From assembly GCF_018613935.1 (NCBI RefSeq), contig NZ_JAGGPF010000010.1, forward strand, positions 62,001 to 126,000: a stretch of DNA of 64,000 nt, read 5' to 3'. The position numbers and the translations under genes are program-made. The notes under the pieces are model-generated. The model worked only from the letters and a program-made list of their open reading frames with translations, was not told where the DNA came from and did not search any database. The DNA is from Agromyces sp. ISL-38. GTDB taxonomy: Bacteria > Actinomycetota > Actinomycetes > Actinomycetales > Microbacteriaceae. Positions 7,966 to 16,959 of the stretch are shown piece by piece; within the stretch, counting starts at the first letter, position 1, and each line of letters opens with the position of its first letter.

Positions 7966-8928
7966 ATGACTGACAGGCTCCCTTCCCTGGACGTACTGGC
8001 CTTCGGGCGGCTCGGTGTCGATCTCTATCCGCTTCAAGACGGCGTCGGTCTCGAGCAGGTGGAGACCTTCGGCAAATACCTCGGAGGCAGCGCGGCGAAC
8101 GTCTCCGTGGCTGCGGCGCGCTACGGCCGCAGCGTCGGTCTCATCTCGCGCGTGGGTGACGACCCGTTCGGGCGCTACCTGCTCCAGGAGCTGGAGCGCC
8201 TCGGCGTCGAGAATCGCCAGGTGGCCGTCGATCCGGGGTTGAAGACGCCCATCACCTTCTGCGAGATCTTCCCGCCCGACGATTTCCCGATCTACTTCTA
8301 TCGTGAACCGAAAGCGCCCGACCTGAACGTCGAGCCGAGCGACCTCGACCTCGACGCCGTCCGCTCCGCGAAGGTGTTCTGGTTCACTGCAACGGGGCTC
8401 AGCCAGGAGCCGAGTCGGGCAGCGCACTTCACGGCGCTCGATGCGCGCGCACGAGCGGCGCACACGATCTTCGACCTCGACTATCGCCCGGTGTTCTGGG
8501 CCGAGCCTGCCGACGCGACGGCGCAGGTGAGTCGGGCCCTCGAGTACGCGACCGTGGCGGTCGGCAACCGTGAGGAGTGCGAGGTCGCCGTGGGCGAGTC
8601 GGAGCCGGAGCGCGCCGCCTCGGCGTTGCTGGATCGGGGCGTAGAGCTCGCGATCGTCAAGCAGGGGCCGAAGGGCGTGCTCGCCAAGACACGGAGCGAG
8701 ACGGTCGAGGTGCCCCCGTACCTTGTCGACGTCGTGAACGGCCTCGGTGCCGGCGATGCCTTCGGCGGCGCGCTGTGCCACGGGCTCCTCGCCGGCTGGG
8801 ACCTCGAGCACATTCTTCGCTTCGCGAACGTCGCGGGTGCGATCGTCGCCTCCCGTCGGGAGTGCTCCACGGCCATGCCCACCGCGGCCGAAGTCGGTGC
8901 GCTCATCGAGACCGGGGTGCGCCCGTGA
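7966..8928 (+). CDS. iolC: 5-dehydro-2-deoxygluconokinase
   Basis: 320 residues from the ATG at 7966. It is a PfkB/ribokinase-family sugar kinase, with the sugar-binding GGSAAN at 40-45 and the ATP/anion-hole motif NGLGAGDAFGG with catalytic D264. In the inositol pathway IolC phosphorylates 2-deoxy-5-keto-D-gluconate. Assignment to IolC within the kinase family rests on the very clear iol neighbourhood (iolB, iolD, iolE, iolG follow). It is the first gene of the operon and its stop overlaps the next start by 4 bp (GTGA). Confidence 0.93.
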   Translation: MTDRLPSLDVLAFGRLGVDLYPLQDGVGLEQVETFGKYLGGSAANVSVAAARYGRSVGLISRVGDDPFGRYLLQELERLGVENRQVAVDPGLKTPITFCEIFPPDDFPIYFYREPKAPDLNVEPSDLDLDAVRSAKVFWFTATGLSQEPSRAAHFTALDARARAAHTIFDLDYRPVFWAEPADATAQVSRALEYATVAVGNREECEVAVGESEPERAASALLDRGVELAIVKQGPKGVLAKTRSETVEVPPYLVDVVNGLGAGDAFGGALCHGLLAGWDLEHILRFANVAGAIVASRRECSTAMPTAAEVGALIETGVRP

Positions 8929-9839
8929 ATGCGATCCTGAGTGCTGCGGACTTCGCGCGGCTTCGCGACCTGCGAGCCACCCGGCCATCGGCGATCCACG
9001 ATGCGCTCGCCGGCCGTCGTCGCCGCGACGTGCTCCACGGTGATGGGCGCCTGTTCATCGTCGCGGCCGACCATCCGGCCCGCGGCGCGCTCGCCGTGGG
9101 CAAGCATCCCACGGCCATGGCGAACCGCTATGACCTCCTCGAGCGCCTCGCGATCGCGCTGAGCCGTCCTGGCGTCGACGGAGTGCTGGGCACTCCCGAC
9201 ATCATCGACGACCTCGCGGCACTGGGGCTGCTCGACGACAAGGTCATCGTCGGTTCGATGAACCGCGGTGGCCTGCGCGGGGCGAGCTTCGAAATGGACG
9301 ATCGCTACACCGCCTACGACGTCGAGACCATGGCGCGTGAGGGCATCGACTTCGCGAAGACGTTGATCCGCATCAATCTCGAGGACCCGGCGACGGCATC
9401 CATCCTCGAGGCGACTGCGCAGGCGGTGACGGATGCAGCAGCGGCCGAGCTGCCGATCATGCTCGAACCGTTCATGAGCCGGTGGGTCGACGGCCGCGTC
9501 GTCAACGACCTGACGACGGATGCCGTGATCCTCTCGGTTGCCATCGCCGCGGGCCTGGGTGCGAGCAGCGCGTACACCTGGATGAAGCTCCCCGTCGTCG
9601 CCGACATGGAGCGGGTCATGGAGGCGACCACGCTTCCCACGTTGCTCCTCGGAGGCGACGCGGGCGTCGACCCCGACGAGACCTTTGCCGCATGGGAGGA
9701 CGCCCTGGCGCTTCCCGGGGTGCGCGGCCTGACGGTCGGTCGAACGCTCCTGTACCCGCCCGATGGCGATGTCGCCGCAGCGGTCGACACCGCCGCAGCG
9801 CTGGTCCATCCCGCCCGGGCCGCCGTCACCACGCGATGA
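8925..9839 (+). CDS. Cgl0159-type (beta/alpha)8 aldolase of inositol clusters
   Basis: 304 residues from a GTG that overlaps the iolC stop. The protein looks like a class I aldolase-fold enzyme: FIVAADHPARGALAV near the N-terminus, FAKTLIRIN with a Lys in a central strand, and LLLGGDAG with GLTVGRTLLYP at the phosphate end. I recognise it as the protein found next to iolC in actinobacterial inositol clusters (Corynebacterium Cgl0159). It probably cleaves 2-deoxy-5-keto-D-gluconate 6-phosphate, the IolJ step, because no other aldolase is in the operon. That role is inference. Confidence 0.8.
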   Translation: MNAILSAADFARLRDLRATRPSAIHDALAGRRRRDVLHGDGRLFIVAADHPARGALAVGKHPTAMANRYDLLERLAIALSRPGVDGVLGTPDIIDDLAALGLLDDKVIVGSMNRGGLRGASFEMDDRYTAYDVETMAREGIDFAKTLIRINLEDPATASILEATAQAVTDAAAAELPIMLEPFMSRWVDGRVVNDLTTDAVILSVAIAAGLGASSAYTWMKLPVVADMERVMEATTLPTLLLGGDAGVDPDETFAAWEDALALPGVRGLTVGRTLLYPPDGDVAAAVDTAAALVHPARAAVTTR

Positions 9840-10756
9840 GCGCCATCGACCAGCGCTGGTTCCATCGCCGTGGCGCCCTCGCCCGCGATGGCTGGGAGAG
9901 TGTCGTCGACGAGTCCCGCCCCGGCTGGCGGCACACGGGCATCCGCGTGGCGCAGCTGGAGTCCGGCGACGTGCTCGATCTCTCCGACACAAGGGTGGAG
10001 CGCATCGTCGTCCCGCTCGCCGGGTCATTCACCGTGATGCACACGGAAGGCTCCACGACCGAGACGACGCGACTCGACGGCCGCGCATCGGTGTTCGACG
10101 GCCCGACCGACGTGCTCTACCTCTCCTCGGCCGCCACCGCCGTGCTCACGGGCGAGGGGAGAGTCGCCGTCGCGACCTCCCCGACGAGCGAGGTTCGGCC
10201 GACGCGGTACATCCCTGCCGCAGAGACGCCCGTCGAGCTTCGCGGCGCCGGCGCCTCCAGTCGCCAGGTCCACAACTTCGGAACGCCCCAGGCACTGGAT
10301 GCCGCGCGCCTGATCGTGTGCGAGGTGATCACGCCGGCCGAGAACTGGTCGTCGTACCCGCCCCATAAGCACGACGAGCACGTGCCGGGTCATGAGTCGC
10401 GCCTCGAGGAGATCTACTACTTCGAGGCTGCGCCGGCAAAGGACGCCGACAGCGCTGCGGTGACGGATGCCGCGTTCGGCATGTTCGCCGCGTACTCGTC
10501 GCCCGCGGGCGACATCGACATCAACGCCATGGTGCGCACGGGCGACATCGCCCTCGTTCCCTACGGCTACCACGGCCCCGCTGTCGCAGCTCCGGGATAC
10601 GACCTCTACTACCTGAACGTCATGGCCGGACCTGACGCCGAGCGAGTCTGGCTCATCAGCGACGACCCTGCGCACGCCTGGGTCCGCGACACTTGGAACG
10701 GACAGGACGTCGATTCGCGCCTGCCGTTCGGCAACGAGAAGGAGGGCCCGCACTGA
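9836..10756 (+). CDS. iolB: 5-deoxy-glucuronate isomerase
   Basis: 306 residues from the ATG at 9836 (4-bp ATGA overlap with the preceding gene). It is a bicupin enzyme. Cupin metal ligands are visible in SYPPHKHDEHVP and EEIYYFE, and the C-terminal ALVPYGYHGPAVAAPGYDLYYLNVMAG is a strong IolB signature. It converts 5-deoxy-D-glucuronate to 2-deoxy-5-keto-D-gluconate, the IolC substrate. Length is slightly above the usual 270-300. Confidence 0.93.
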   Translation: MSAIDQRWFHRRGALARDGWESVVDESRPGWRHTGIRVAQLESGDVLDLSDTRVERIVVPLAGSFTVMHTEGSTTETTRLDGRASVFDGPTDVLYLSSAATAVLTGEGRVAVATSPTSEVRPTRYIPAAETPVELRGAGASSRQVHNFGTPQALDAARLIVCEVITPAENWSSYPPHKHDEHVPGHESRLEEIYYFEAAPAKDADSAAVTDAAFGMFAAYSSPAGDIDINAMVRTGDIALVPYGYHGPAVAAPGYDLYYLNVMAGPDAERVWLISDDPAHAWVRDTWNGQDVDSRLPFGNEKEGPH

Positions 10757-12684
10757 TGGCTTCGACGAACCGGATGACGGTCAGTCAGGCGCTCATCGAG
10801 TTCCTGGCGCATCAGTACACGGTCGACGGCGACATCCGCGAGCGCACGATCCCCGGCGTCTTCGGAATCTTCGGCCATGGCAACGTGGCAGGGATCGGCC
10901 AGGCGCTGAAGCAGGTCAATGTCGAGCAGCCCGCGCTCATGCCCTACTACCAGGCTCGCAACGAGCAGGCCATGGTGCACCAGTCGGTCGGCTATGCGCG
11001 GATGCATCGGCGTCGCGCGACCTTCGCGTCGGCGGCATCCGTCGGTCCGGGCGCGACGAACATGCTGACCGGTGCCGCGTTGGCCACCACGAACCGGCTT
11101 CCCGCGCTGCTGCTGCCCAGTGACACGTTCGCCACGCGGGTCGCCGACCCGGTGCTGCAGCAGCTCGAGCAGCCGTGGGATACCGGACTGACGGTGAACG
11201 ACGCGTTCCGGCCGCTGTCCAAGTTCTTCGACCGGGTGCAGCGGCCCGAGCAGCTCTACTCGATCGCCCTGGCTGCGATGCGCGTGCTGACCGACCCGGC
11301 AGAGACCGGCGCGGTCACGATCGCGCTCCCCGAGGACGTGCAGGCGGAGGCGCTCGACGTCCCGGTCGAGTTCCTTCAGGATCGCGAGTGGCACCTCCGG
11401 CGTCCGCTCCCCGAGCGCGGCGCCCTCGCGCGAGCGGTCGCAGCGATCCGCGCCGCCGAGAGGCCGTTCATCGTCGCCGGCGGCGGCGTGCTGTACTCCA
11501 GCGCCGAGCAGCAGTTGCGCGCGCTCGTGGAGGCGACGGGCATCCCGGTCGGCACGACGCAAGCGGGAGGAGGCTCGTTGCCCTGGGACCACCCGCAGTA
11601 CGTCGGCGCCGTAGGGGCGACCGGTACGACCGCGGCCAACCGGCTCGCCGCCGAGGCCGACGTCGTCATCGGCATCGGCACGCGCTACAGCGACTTCACC
11701 ACGGCGTCGCGCACCGCGTTCCGCAACCCGGCGGTGCGGTTCGTGAACATCAACGTCGCGTCGTTCGACGCGTACAAGCACGGCTCCCAATTTCCGATCA
11801 TCGCCGATGCGCGGGAGACCCTCGTCGAGCTGTCGACAGCGCTCGAGCGGTTCGTGGTCGCCGACGAACATGCGCAGCGCATCGACCGCGAGAAGGGGGA
11901 GTGGGATCGCCGGGTCGACGACGCGTTCGCGCCGTCGGGTCGTGCGCTTCCCGGCCAGTCCGAGATCATCGGCGCCGTGCAGTCCTCGAGCGACCCCGCG
12001 GATGTCATCGTGCAGGCGGCCGGCTCCCTGCCGGGCGATCTCCACAAGCTGTGGCGCGTGCGCGATCCGCTCGGGTACCACGTCGAATACGCCTACTCGT
12101 GCATGGGCTACGAAATCGCCGGCGGCCTCGGGGTGAAGCGCGGGCTGTTGGCAGACGGTGACGATCGCGATGTCATCGTCATGGTCGGCGACGGCTCCTA
12201 CCTCATGCTCAACAGCGAACTCGTCACTGCGGTCGCCGAGGGACTCAAGGTCATCTTCATCCTGATCCAGAATCACGGCTTCGCGTCGATCGGGCACCTC
12301 TCCGAGACGGTGGGGTCCGAACGCTTCGGCACGTGGTACCGGCGATACGACGACGATGCCCGCAACTTCCAGAGCGACGAGGTGCTGCCGGTCGACCTCG
12401 CGATGAACGCACGAAGCTATGGAATGGACGTCATCGAGGTGGCGCCCGGGCCCGGCGCGATCGACGACCTGAAGGCCGCGATCGCGGAGGCCAAGGCATC
12501 CGACCGTTCGACGTTCATCCACATCAACAGCGATCCGCTCATCTACGGGCCCGACGGCGAGGGGTGGTGGGATGTCCCGATCGCCGAGGTGTCGTCGCTC
12601 GAGTCCACCGTGCGCGCCCGAGGCGAGTATGAGCGGCTGCGGGCGGCGCAGCGACCGTTGCTCGGAGAGGAGACCGGCCAGTGA
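10756..12684 (+). CDS. iolD: 3D-(3,5/4)-trihydroxycyclohexane-1,2-dione hydrolase
   Basis: 642 residues, starting at an ATG that shares one base with the iolB stop. It is a thiamine-diphosphate enzyme with three domains: an N-terminal Pyr domain with the catalytic Glu in ARNEQAMVHQ, a central domain (IVAGGGVLYSSAEQQ), and a C-terminal PP domain carrying the ThDP-binding GDGSYLMLNSE...QNHGFASIG. It opens the inosose-derived ring to 5-deoxyglucuronate. The Asn of QNHGF and the full length suggest an active enzyme. Confidence 0.95.
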   Translation: MASTNRMTVSQALIEFLAHQYTVDGDIRERTIPGVFGIFGHGNVAGIGQALKQVNVEQPALMPYYQARNEQAMVHQSVGYARMHRRRATFASAASVGPGATNMLTGAALATTNRLPALLLPSDTFATRVADPVLQQLEQPWDTGLTVNDAFRPLSKFFDRVQRPEQLYSIALAAMRVLTDPAETGAVTIALPEDVQAEALDVPVEFLQDREWHLRRPLPERGALARAVAAIRAAERPFIVAGGGVLYSSAEQQLRALVEATGIPVGTTQAGGGSLPWDHPQYVGAVGATGTTAANRLAAEADVVIGIGTRYSDFTTASRTAFRNPAVRFVNINVASFDAYKHGSQFPIIADARETLVELSTALERFVVADEHAQRIDREKGEWDRRVDDAFAPSGRALPGQSEIIGAVQSSSDPADVIVQAAGSLPGDLHKLWRVRDPLGYHVEYAYSCMGYEIAGGLGVKRGLLADGDDRDVIVMVGDGSYLMLNSELVTAVAEGLKVIFILIQNHGFASIGHLSETVGSERFGTWYRRYDDDARNFQSDEVLPVDLAMNARSYGMDVIEVAPGPGAIDDLKAAIAEAKASDRSTFIHINSDPLIYGPDGEGWWDVPIAEVSSLESTVRARGEYERLRAAQRPLLGEETGQ

Positions 12685-13598
12685 ACGCGACGGTTGCCGG
12701 TGCGCCGGTGAGCTTCGGGGTCTTCGAGATGACCCCCGACGACGCCGAGGTGCTCGAGCCCGACGACATGCTCTCGATCCTGCATGAGGCCGGATACGGC
12801 GGCGTCGATCTGGGACCCGTCGGCTACTTCGGCCGCGGCGAGGAACTGCGGAGGCGCCTCGACCGGTGGCGACTGGAACTCGCCGGCGGATGGGTGGAAC
12901 TCCCGCTGTCCGACGACGCCGGTTTCGAGGCGGCGCTTCCGAGCCTCGACGACGCGCTGCGCGTCTTCGCCGACGCCGCGGAGGCGGGACCCCGGCTTCT
13001 GCCGAAGCCCACGCTCGCCGACCATGGGTCACCCGCCCGCAAGGCCCGACCGGGGCGGGGTGCCGTCGAGCACAGCCTCGACGACGCCGCTTGGGAACGG
13101 CTCATCGCGAACACGCAGCGGGCTGCCGACCGCGTCCGCGCGGCCGGGTTCGAGCCGACCTTCCACCACCATGCCGGGACCTTCGTGGAGTCGCCTGAAG
13201 AGATCGACCGGTTCCTGGATCGCGTCGACGTCGGGCTCACGCTCGACACCGGTCACCTCGTCATCGGCGGGGGAGACCCCCTCGAGGTGCTGCAACGGTG
13301 GGGGACCCGCGTGAACCACCTGCACGTCAAGGACGTCGACCTGCGTGTGCTCGAACGCGTGCTCGCCGCGGGCGGCGGCATGGCGGACGTCTGGTCGTCG
13401 GGGGCGTTCGTCGCGTTCGGCACGGGCGACATCGACGTGACCGCCGTCATGAACGCGGTCGACGCGCTGGGCTTCACCGGCTGGGTCGTCGTCGAACAGG
13501 ACGTGCTCCCCGGCCGAGACATCTCGCTGGCGGACTTCCGCTCGCAGCGCGAGGCGGATCAGCGGCTGAATCGTGAAGTGCTCAGGCAATGGTGCTGA
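12681..13598 (+). CDS. iolE: Inosose dehydratase-like TIM-barrel protein
   Basis: 305 residues from a GTG overlapping the iolD stop by 4 bp. It belongs to the AP-endonuclease-2/xylose-isomerase-like TIM-barrel family. Metal-site residues are seen in TFHHHAGTFVE, LDTGHLVIGGGDP, VNHLHVKDVD and the final VVVEQD. Position between iolD and iolG supports 2-keto-myo-inositol dehydratase (IolE). The fold alone would also allow an inosose isomerase (IolI). Confidence 0.82.
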   Translation: MNATVAGAPVSFGVFEMTPDDAEVLEPDDMLSILHEAGYGGVDLGPVGYFGRGEELRRRLDRWRLELAGGWVELPLSDDAGFEAALPSLDDALRVFADAAEAGPRLLPKPTLADHGSPARKARPGRGAVEHSLDDAAWERLIANTQRAADRVRAAGFEPTFHHHAGTFVESPEEIDRFLDRVDVGLTLDTGHLVIGGGDPLEVLQRWGTRVNHLHVKDVDLRVLERVLAAGGGMADVWSSGAFVAFGTGDIDVTAVMNAVDALGFTGWVVVEQDVLPGRDISLADFRSQREADQRLNREVLRQWC

Positions 13599-13615
13599 GC
13601 GGGAAAGCAGAGGAA

Positions 13616-14626
13616 ATGAACGAGAAGCCGCTTCGGTTCGGATTGATCGGCACGGGGAGGATCGGACAGGTCCACGCCGCGAGCATCGCGGCCGACCCTG
13701 ATGCCGTGCTCACCTGGGTGTGCGACCCCTTCGTCGAGGGCGCCCGGTCGGTCGCCGAACGGTACGGGGGGACCGCGACGGAGTCCTCGGATGAGGTCTT
13801 CAGCTCGGGCGAGGTCGATGCGGTGCTCATCGCATCGCCGACGCCCACGCACATCGACCTCATCTCCGCGGCCGTCGACGCAGGCATCGCCGTGTTGTGC
13901 GAGAAGCCCATCGACCTCGACATCGCTCGAGTCGACGCGCTTCGTCCCAAGGTTGCCGCAGCCGGTGTCCCTGTCGCTCTCGGATTCAATCGCCGGTTCG
14001 ATGCCGGGTTCGCCGAGGCGCGTGCGCGCGTCGCGGCTGGTGAGATCGGCGAGCTGGAACAGCTCTCGATCATCAGTCGAGACCCGGCGGCACCGCCCGC
14101 GGCCTATGTCGCCGTGTCCGGTGGCATCTTCCGGGACATGACGATCCACGACTTCGACATGGCCCGATTCTTCGTCCCCGACATCGTCGCGGTCAGTGCG
14201 GTGGGCACGACGACGTTCGACCCTGGGGCTCGCGAGCACGGCGACTTCGACACGGCCGTCGTGGTGCTGCGTGCGGCATCCGGAACCGTGGTCTCGATCA
14301 CGAACTCCCGGCACAGTGCGATCGGGTACGACCAACGCATCGAGGCGTTCGGGCCGAAGGGCATGCTCCAGGTCGCGAACGCCGGAACGAGCCTCGTCAG
14401 CCTCTCCACCGCCACCGCGGTCGAGGCGCGCCCGCCGTATCAGGACTTCTTCCTCGAGCGCTACGCGGGAGCGTATGCAGCAGAGCTCAGCGAGTTCATC
14501 AAGCTGGCGCGGGGGCAGGCGTCGACGAGCCCGACCTTCGAAGACGGTCGCGCTGCACTGATCCTCGCCGATGCCGCCCAGCGATCGGCCGTCGAACGCA
14601 TCGTCGTCCCGGTCGACCTGGCCTGA
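13616..14626 (+). CDS. iolG: myo-Inositol 2-dehydrogenase
   Basis: 336 residues from the ATG at 13616. A second ATG at 13589, inside the iolE end, is in frame and would add nine residues; neither start has an ideal ribosome binding site. The Gfo/Idh/MocA fold is plain: NAD motif GLIGTGRIGQVH, the EKPIDLD loop with catalytic Lys, and GGIFRDMTIHDFDMARF with the catalytic Asp and His. It oxidises myo-inositol to 2-keto-myo-inositol. No iolA homologue lies in this window. Confidence 0.93.
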   Translation: MNEKPLRFGLIGTGRIGQVHAASIAADPDAVLTWVCDPFVEGARSVAERYGGTATESSDEVFSSGEVDAVLIASPTPTHIDLISAAVDAGIAVLCEKPIDLDIARVDALRPKVAAAGVPVALGFNRRFDAGFAEARARVAAGEIGELEQLSIISRDPAAPPAAYVAVSGGIFRDMTIHDFDMARFFVPDIVAVSAVGTTTFDPGAREHGDFDTAVVVLRAASGTVVSITNSRHSAIGYDQRIEAFGPKGMLQVANAGTSLVSLSTATAVEARPPYQDFFLERYAGAYAAELSEFIKLARGQASTSPTFEDGRAALILADAAQRSAVERIVVPVDLA

Positions 14627-14659
14627 CGACATGACACGGCACGACGAGAGCCGACCACG

Positions 14660-15436
14660 ATGAAGTTTCGCCTCGCGGCATCCGCCGAGATGCTGTACCT
14701 CGACCTGCCCTTCGTGGAACGTGTCGCGCGGATCCACGAGCGCGGGTTCGAGGTGGAGATCTGGGACTGGACGACGAAGGACCTTGCCGCGATCGCCGCG
14801 ACCGGGGCTGTGATCTCCTCGATGACGGGCTACGTACGCGGAGACCTCACCACTGCCGACGGCATCGGCGAGCTGCTCGCCACCGCGAAGCAATCCCTCG
14901 CGGCCGCGGAGGTCATCGATGCCCCGCGACTGAACCTGCACGGCACTGGACTCGACCCGAACGGCCTTCCGGTCACCCCGCGCGAGCACGCCACAGGGAA
15001 GGACTGGCTCAGGGCGGCGGACACGCTGCGCCGCGTTGCCGAGCTCGGCGAGGCCGCGGGGCGCGTTTTCACGCTCGAGAACCTGAACACGGCCGTGGAT
15101 CACCCCGGCACCCCGTTCGCAACCGCAGCCGACACCCTTGCGCTCGTCGAAGCCGTCGACAGCCCGGGATTGCGACTGAATCTCGATCTGTATCACGCCC
15201 AGATCGGCGAAGGGAACCTCATCGAACTCGTCCGCCGCGCGCTGCCGTGGATCGGCGAGATCCAGGTCGCCGACGTGCCCGGCCGGTGCGAACCGGGCAC
15301 CGGCGAGATCCGATACCAGGCGATCGCCGACGAGCTGCGAACGCTCGGCTACGACGGCGTCGTCGGTTTGGAAGGGTGGGCGAGCTCGGACTCGGATGCC
15401 GCCCTCGACGCCTATCGTGCGACGTTCATGGAGTGA
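14660..15436 (+). CDS. Hydroxypyruvate isomerase-like sugar isomerase (TIM barrel)
   Basis: 258 residues, 33 bp after iolG and in the same direction. The pattern MLYLDLPFVERVARIHERGF near the start, FTLENLN with the metal Glu, LRLNLDLYHAQIGEG and the late VVGLEGW are those of the Hyi/IolH-like branch of AP-endonuclease-2 barrels. The family isomerises hydroxypyruvate/tartronate semialdehyde or related ketoses. In an inositol cluster it could epimerise an inositol derivative. The exact substrate is open. Confidence 0.75.
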   Translation: MKFRLAASAEMLYLDLPFVERVARIHERGFEVEIWDWTTKDLAAIAATGAVISSMTGYVRGDLTTADGIGELLATAKQSLAAAEVIDAPRLNLHGTGLDPNGLPVTPREHATGKDWLRAADTLRRVAELGEAAGRVFTLENLNTAVDHPGTPFATAADTLALVEAVDSPGLRLNLDLYHAQIGEGNLIELVRRALPWIGEIQVADVPGRCEPGTGEIRYQAIADELRTLGYDGVVGLEGWASSDSDAALDAYRATFME

Positions 15437-15446
15437 AGCCCCGCGC

Positions 15447-16655
15447 TCAGCGCCGCGACGAGCTCTCGAGCCCGGCGTCGTAGGTCGTCGGCCCGTCGAC
15501 GGCGGGCACGTCGACCCAGCTGCCTGAGGCCGAGCTGCGCAGTGCAGCATCGACGACCTCGGCGGCCGACCAGGCGTCGGCTGCCGACGGAGCGAGCTGT
15601 CGGTGCTCGAGCACCGACCGCAGGAAGAGGGATGCCTCGACGGTCTTCAGGTCGTCGAAGCCCATGCCCGTGCCGGCCCCGGGCTGGAAGCGGGCGAACT
15701 CGCCATTTTCAGGCGCCATCATCATCGTGCGGTAGCCCGACGCGTCGTCGGCGACCTGCAGCTCGTTCATCCGCTGGAAGTCCCAGCGCAACGACCCGGT
15801 AGTCCCGTACACCTCGAGCGCGTACTCGGCGCGTGGGCCGACGGCCACTCGGCTGGACTCCAGCACGCCGACGGCTCCACCTTCGAACCTCGCCAGGAGC
15901 GCCGCGTAGTCCTCGTTCTGCACGACGCCCTTCGGGTCGGAGTCGTCACCCTTGCTGAAATGGCTCGCCGCGCTTGCGCGCGGAAGCGGACGTTCGGTGA
16001 TGAACGTCTCCGTCATCGCCGTGACCGACGTGATGCGTCCGACGACGAACTGCGCGAGATCCGCTCCGTGCGACAGCAGGTCGCCGAGCACTCCCGATCC
16101 CGCCCGGTCGCGCTGAAAGCGCCATGTCAGCGCGCCGCTCGGATCGGCCGAGTAGTCGGCCATGAACGCCACGCGCACGTTCGTGACGGTGCCGATCGCG
16201 CCCTCACGGACGAGCCGGCGCGCGTGGGCGATCGCCGGCGCATGACGATAGTTGAAGCCGACGGATGTCACGAGCCCGCGCGTCGCCGCCCCGCGCGCGA
16301 TCTCACTCGATTCCCGCACTCCGCGGCCCATCGGCTTCTCGATCCAGAACGGCTTTCCCGCCGCGATCGTGGCGAGCGCGATCTCGTGGTGCAGGAAGTT
16401 GGGCGAGCAGATCGACACGACGTCGACATCGGGATCGGAAAGCACGTCGCGGTAGTCGGCGGTGGTCTGCCGGTAGCCGAGCACATCGGCGGCGTGCTGC
16501 CGACCACCCTCGTCGGGGTCGGCCGCCATGACGAGGGCGGCCCGCGCCGCGAGTTCCGGATAGTGATGTGCGGCCGCGAGGTAGGCGCGCGAATGCAAGC
16601 GCCCCATCCAGCCGACCGAGATGAGGCCCACGCCGATGTGAGCGGATTCCGACAT
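15447..16655 (-). CDS. Gfo/Idh/MocA-family oxidoreductase
   Basis: 402 residues. The N-terminal NAD(P)-binding motif is GLISVGWMGRLHSRAY, followed by ICSPNFLHHEIA and the catalytic Lys loop WIEKPMGRGV. The second half is the family's C-terminal alpha/beta domain, with GVLGDLLSHGADLAQFVVG at the active-site His. It converges on the hydroxypyruvate-isomerase-like gene and diverges from the ABC importer, sharing its control region. It may oxidise a second inositol isomer or inosose brought in by that importer. Confidence 0.85.
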   Translation of the reverse strand: MSESAHIGVGLISVGWMGRLHSRAYLAAAHHYPELAARAALVMAADPDEGGRQHAADVLGYRQTTADYRDVLSDPDVDVVSICSPNFLHHEIALATIAAGKPFWIEKPMGRGVRESSEIARGAATRGLVTSVGFNYRHAPAIAHARRLVREGAIGTVTNVRVAFMADYSADPSGALTWRFQRDRAGSGVLGDLLSHGADLAQFVVGRITSVTAMTETFITERPLPRASAASHFSKGDDSDPKGVVQNEDYAALLARFEGGAVGVLESSRVAVGPRAEYALEVYGTTGSLRWDFQRMNELQVADDASGYRTMMMAPENGEFARFQPGAGTGMGFDDLKTVEASLFLRSVLEHRQLAPSAADAWSAAEVVDAALRSSASGSWVDVPAVDGPTTYDAGLESSSRR

Positions 16656-16723
16656 GACAGAGCATCCTTTTCCAAGCTGGGAACGAAGCGGGGCAATGGC
16701 GACAGTCTTACACAGATGACAGA

Positions 16724-16768
16724 ATGTATAGACAAACTATTGACACATGGTCATTCCTGTTCCAGACT
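16724..16768 (+). promoter_or_regulatory. Divergent promoter region with a GntR-type operator
   Basis: ATGTATAGACAA at 16724-16735 reads TTGTCTATACAT on the other strand and fits the NyGTMTAKACNy pattern I recall for HutC-type GntR proteins. It abuts a plus-strand -35 TTGACA (16740-16745), which is 17 bp from CAGACT (16763-16768). On the minus strand it covers a TTGTCT box that could serve the dehydrogenase gene. A bound repressor would shut both directions. The iolC operator shares the TGTnnnGACA skeleton. Confidence 0.45.
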
Positions 16769-16809
16769 CTTCTCGACGCCGAGACGGACACTCGGAGGAA
16801 GAGAACTCA

Positions 16810-16959
16810 ATGGAGACTTCGCCCCTCGATGCACCGGTCCCGTTGAACCTTCCCACCTCGCTCATGCGGCTCGCATCCGCCGGTTCGCCCGCCGACGCGA
16901 CGACGCTCGCCACCCGCGGCGTCACCACACACCACCAAGAGAGGGAACCCGCATCATGA
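16810..16959 (+). CDS. Possible 49-residue leader ORF coupled to the ABC importer
   Basis: The ATG at 16810 follows GGAGGAAGAGAA at a usual distance, one of the strongest Shine-Dalgarno sites in the window. The frame runs 49 codons and ends in a TGA that overlaps the binding-protein start codon (ATGA). The peptide has no signal sequence and is Ala, Thr and Pro rich. It may act only by coupling ribosomes onto the next gene. The alternative is that the region is untranslated leader. Confidence 0.4.
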   Translation: METSPLDAPVPLNLPTSLMRLASAGSPADATTLATRGVTTHHQEREPAS

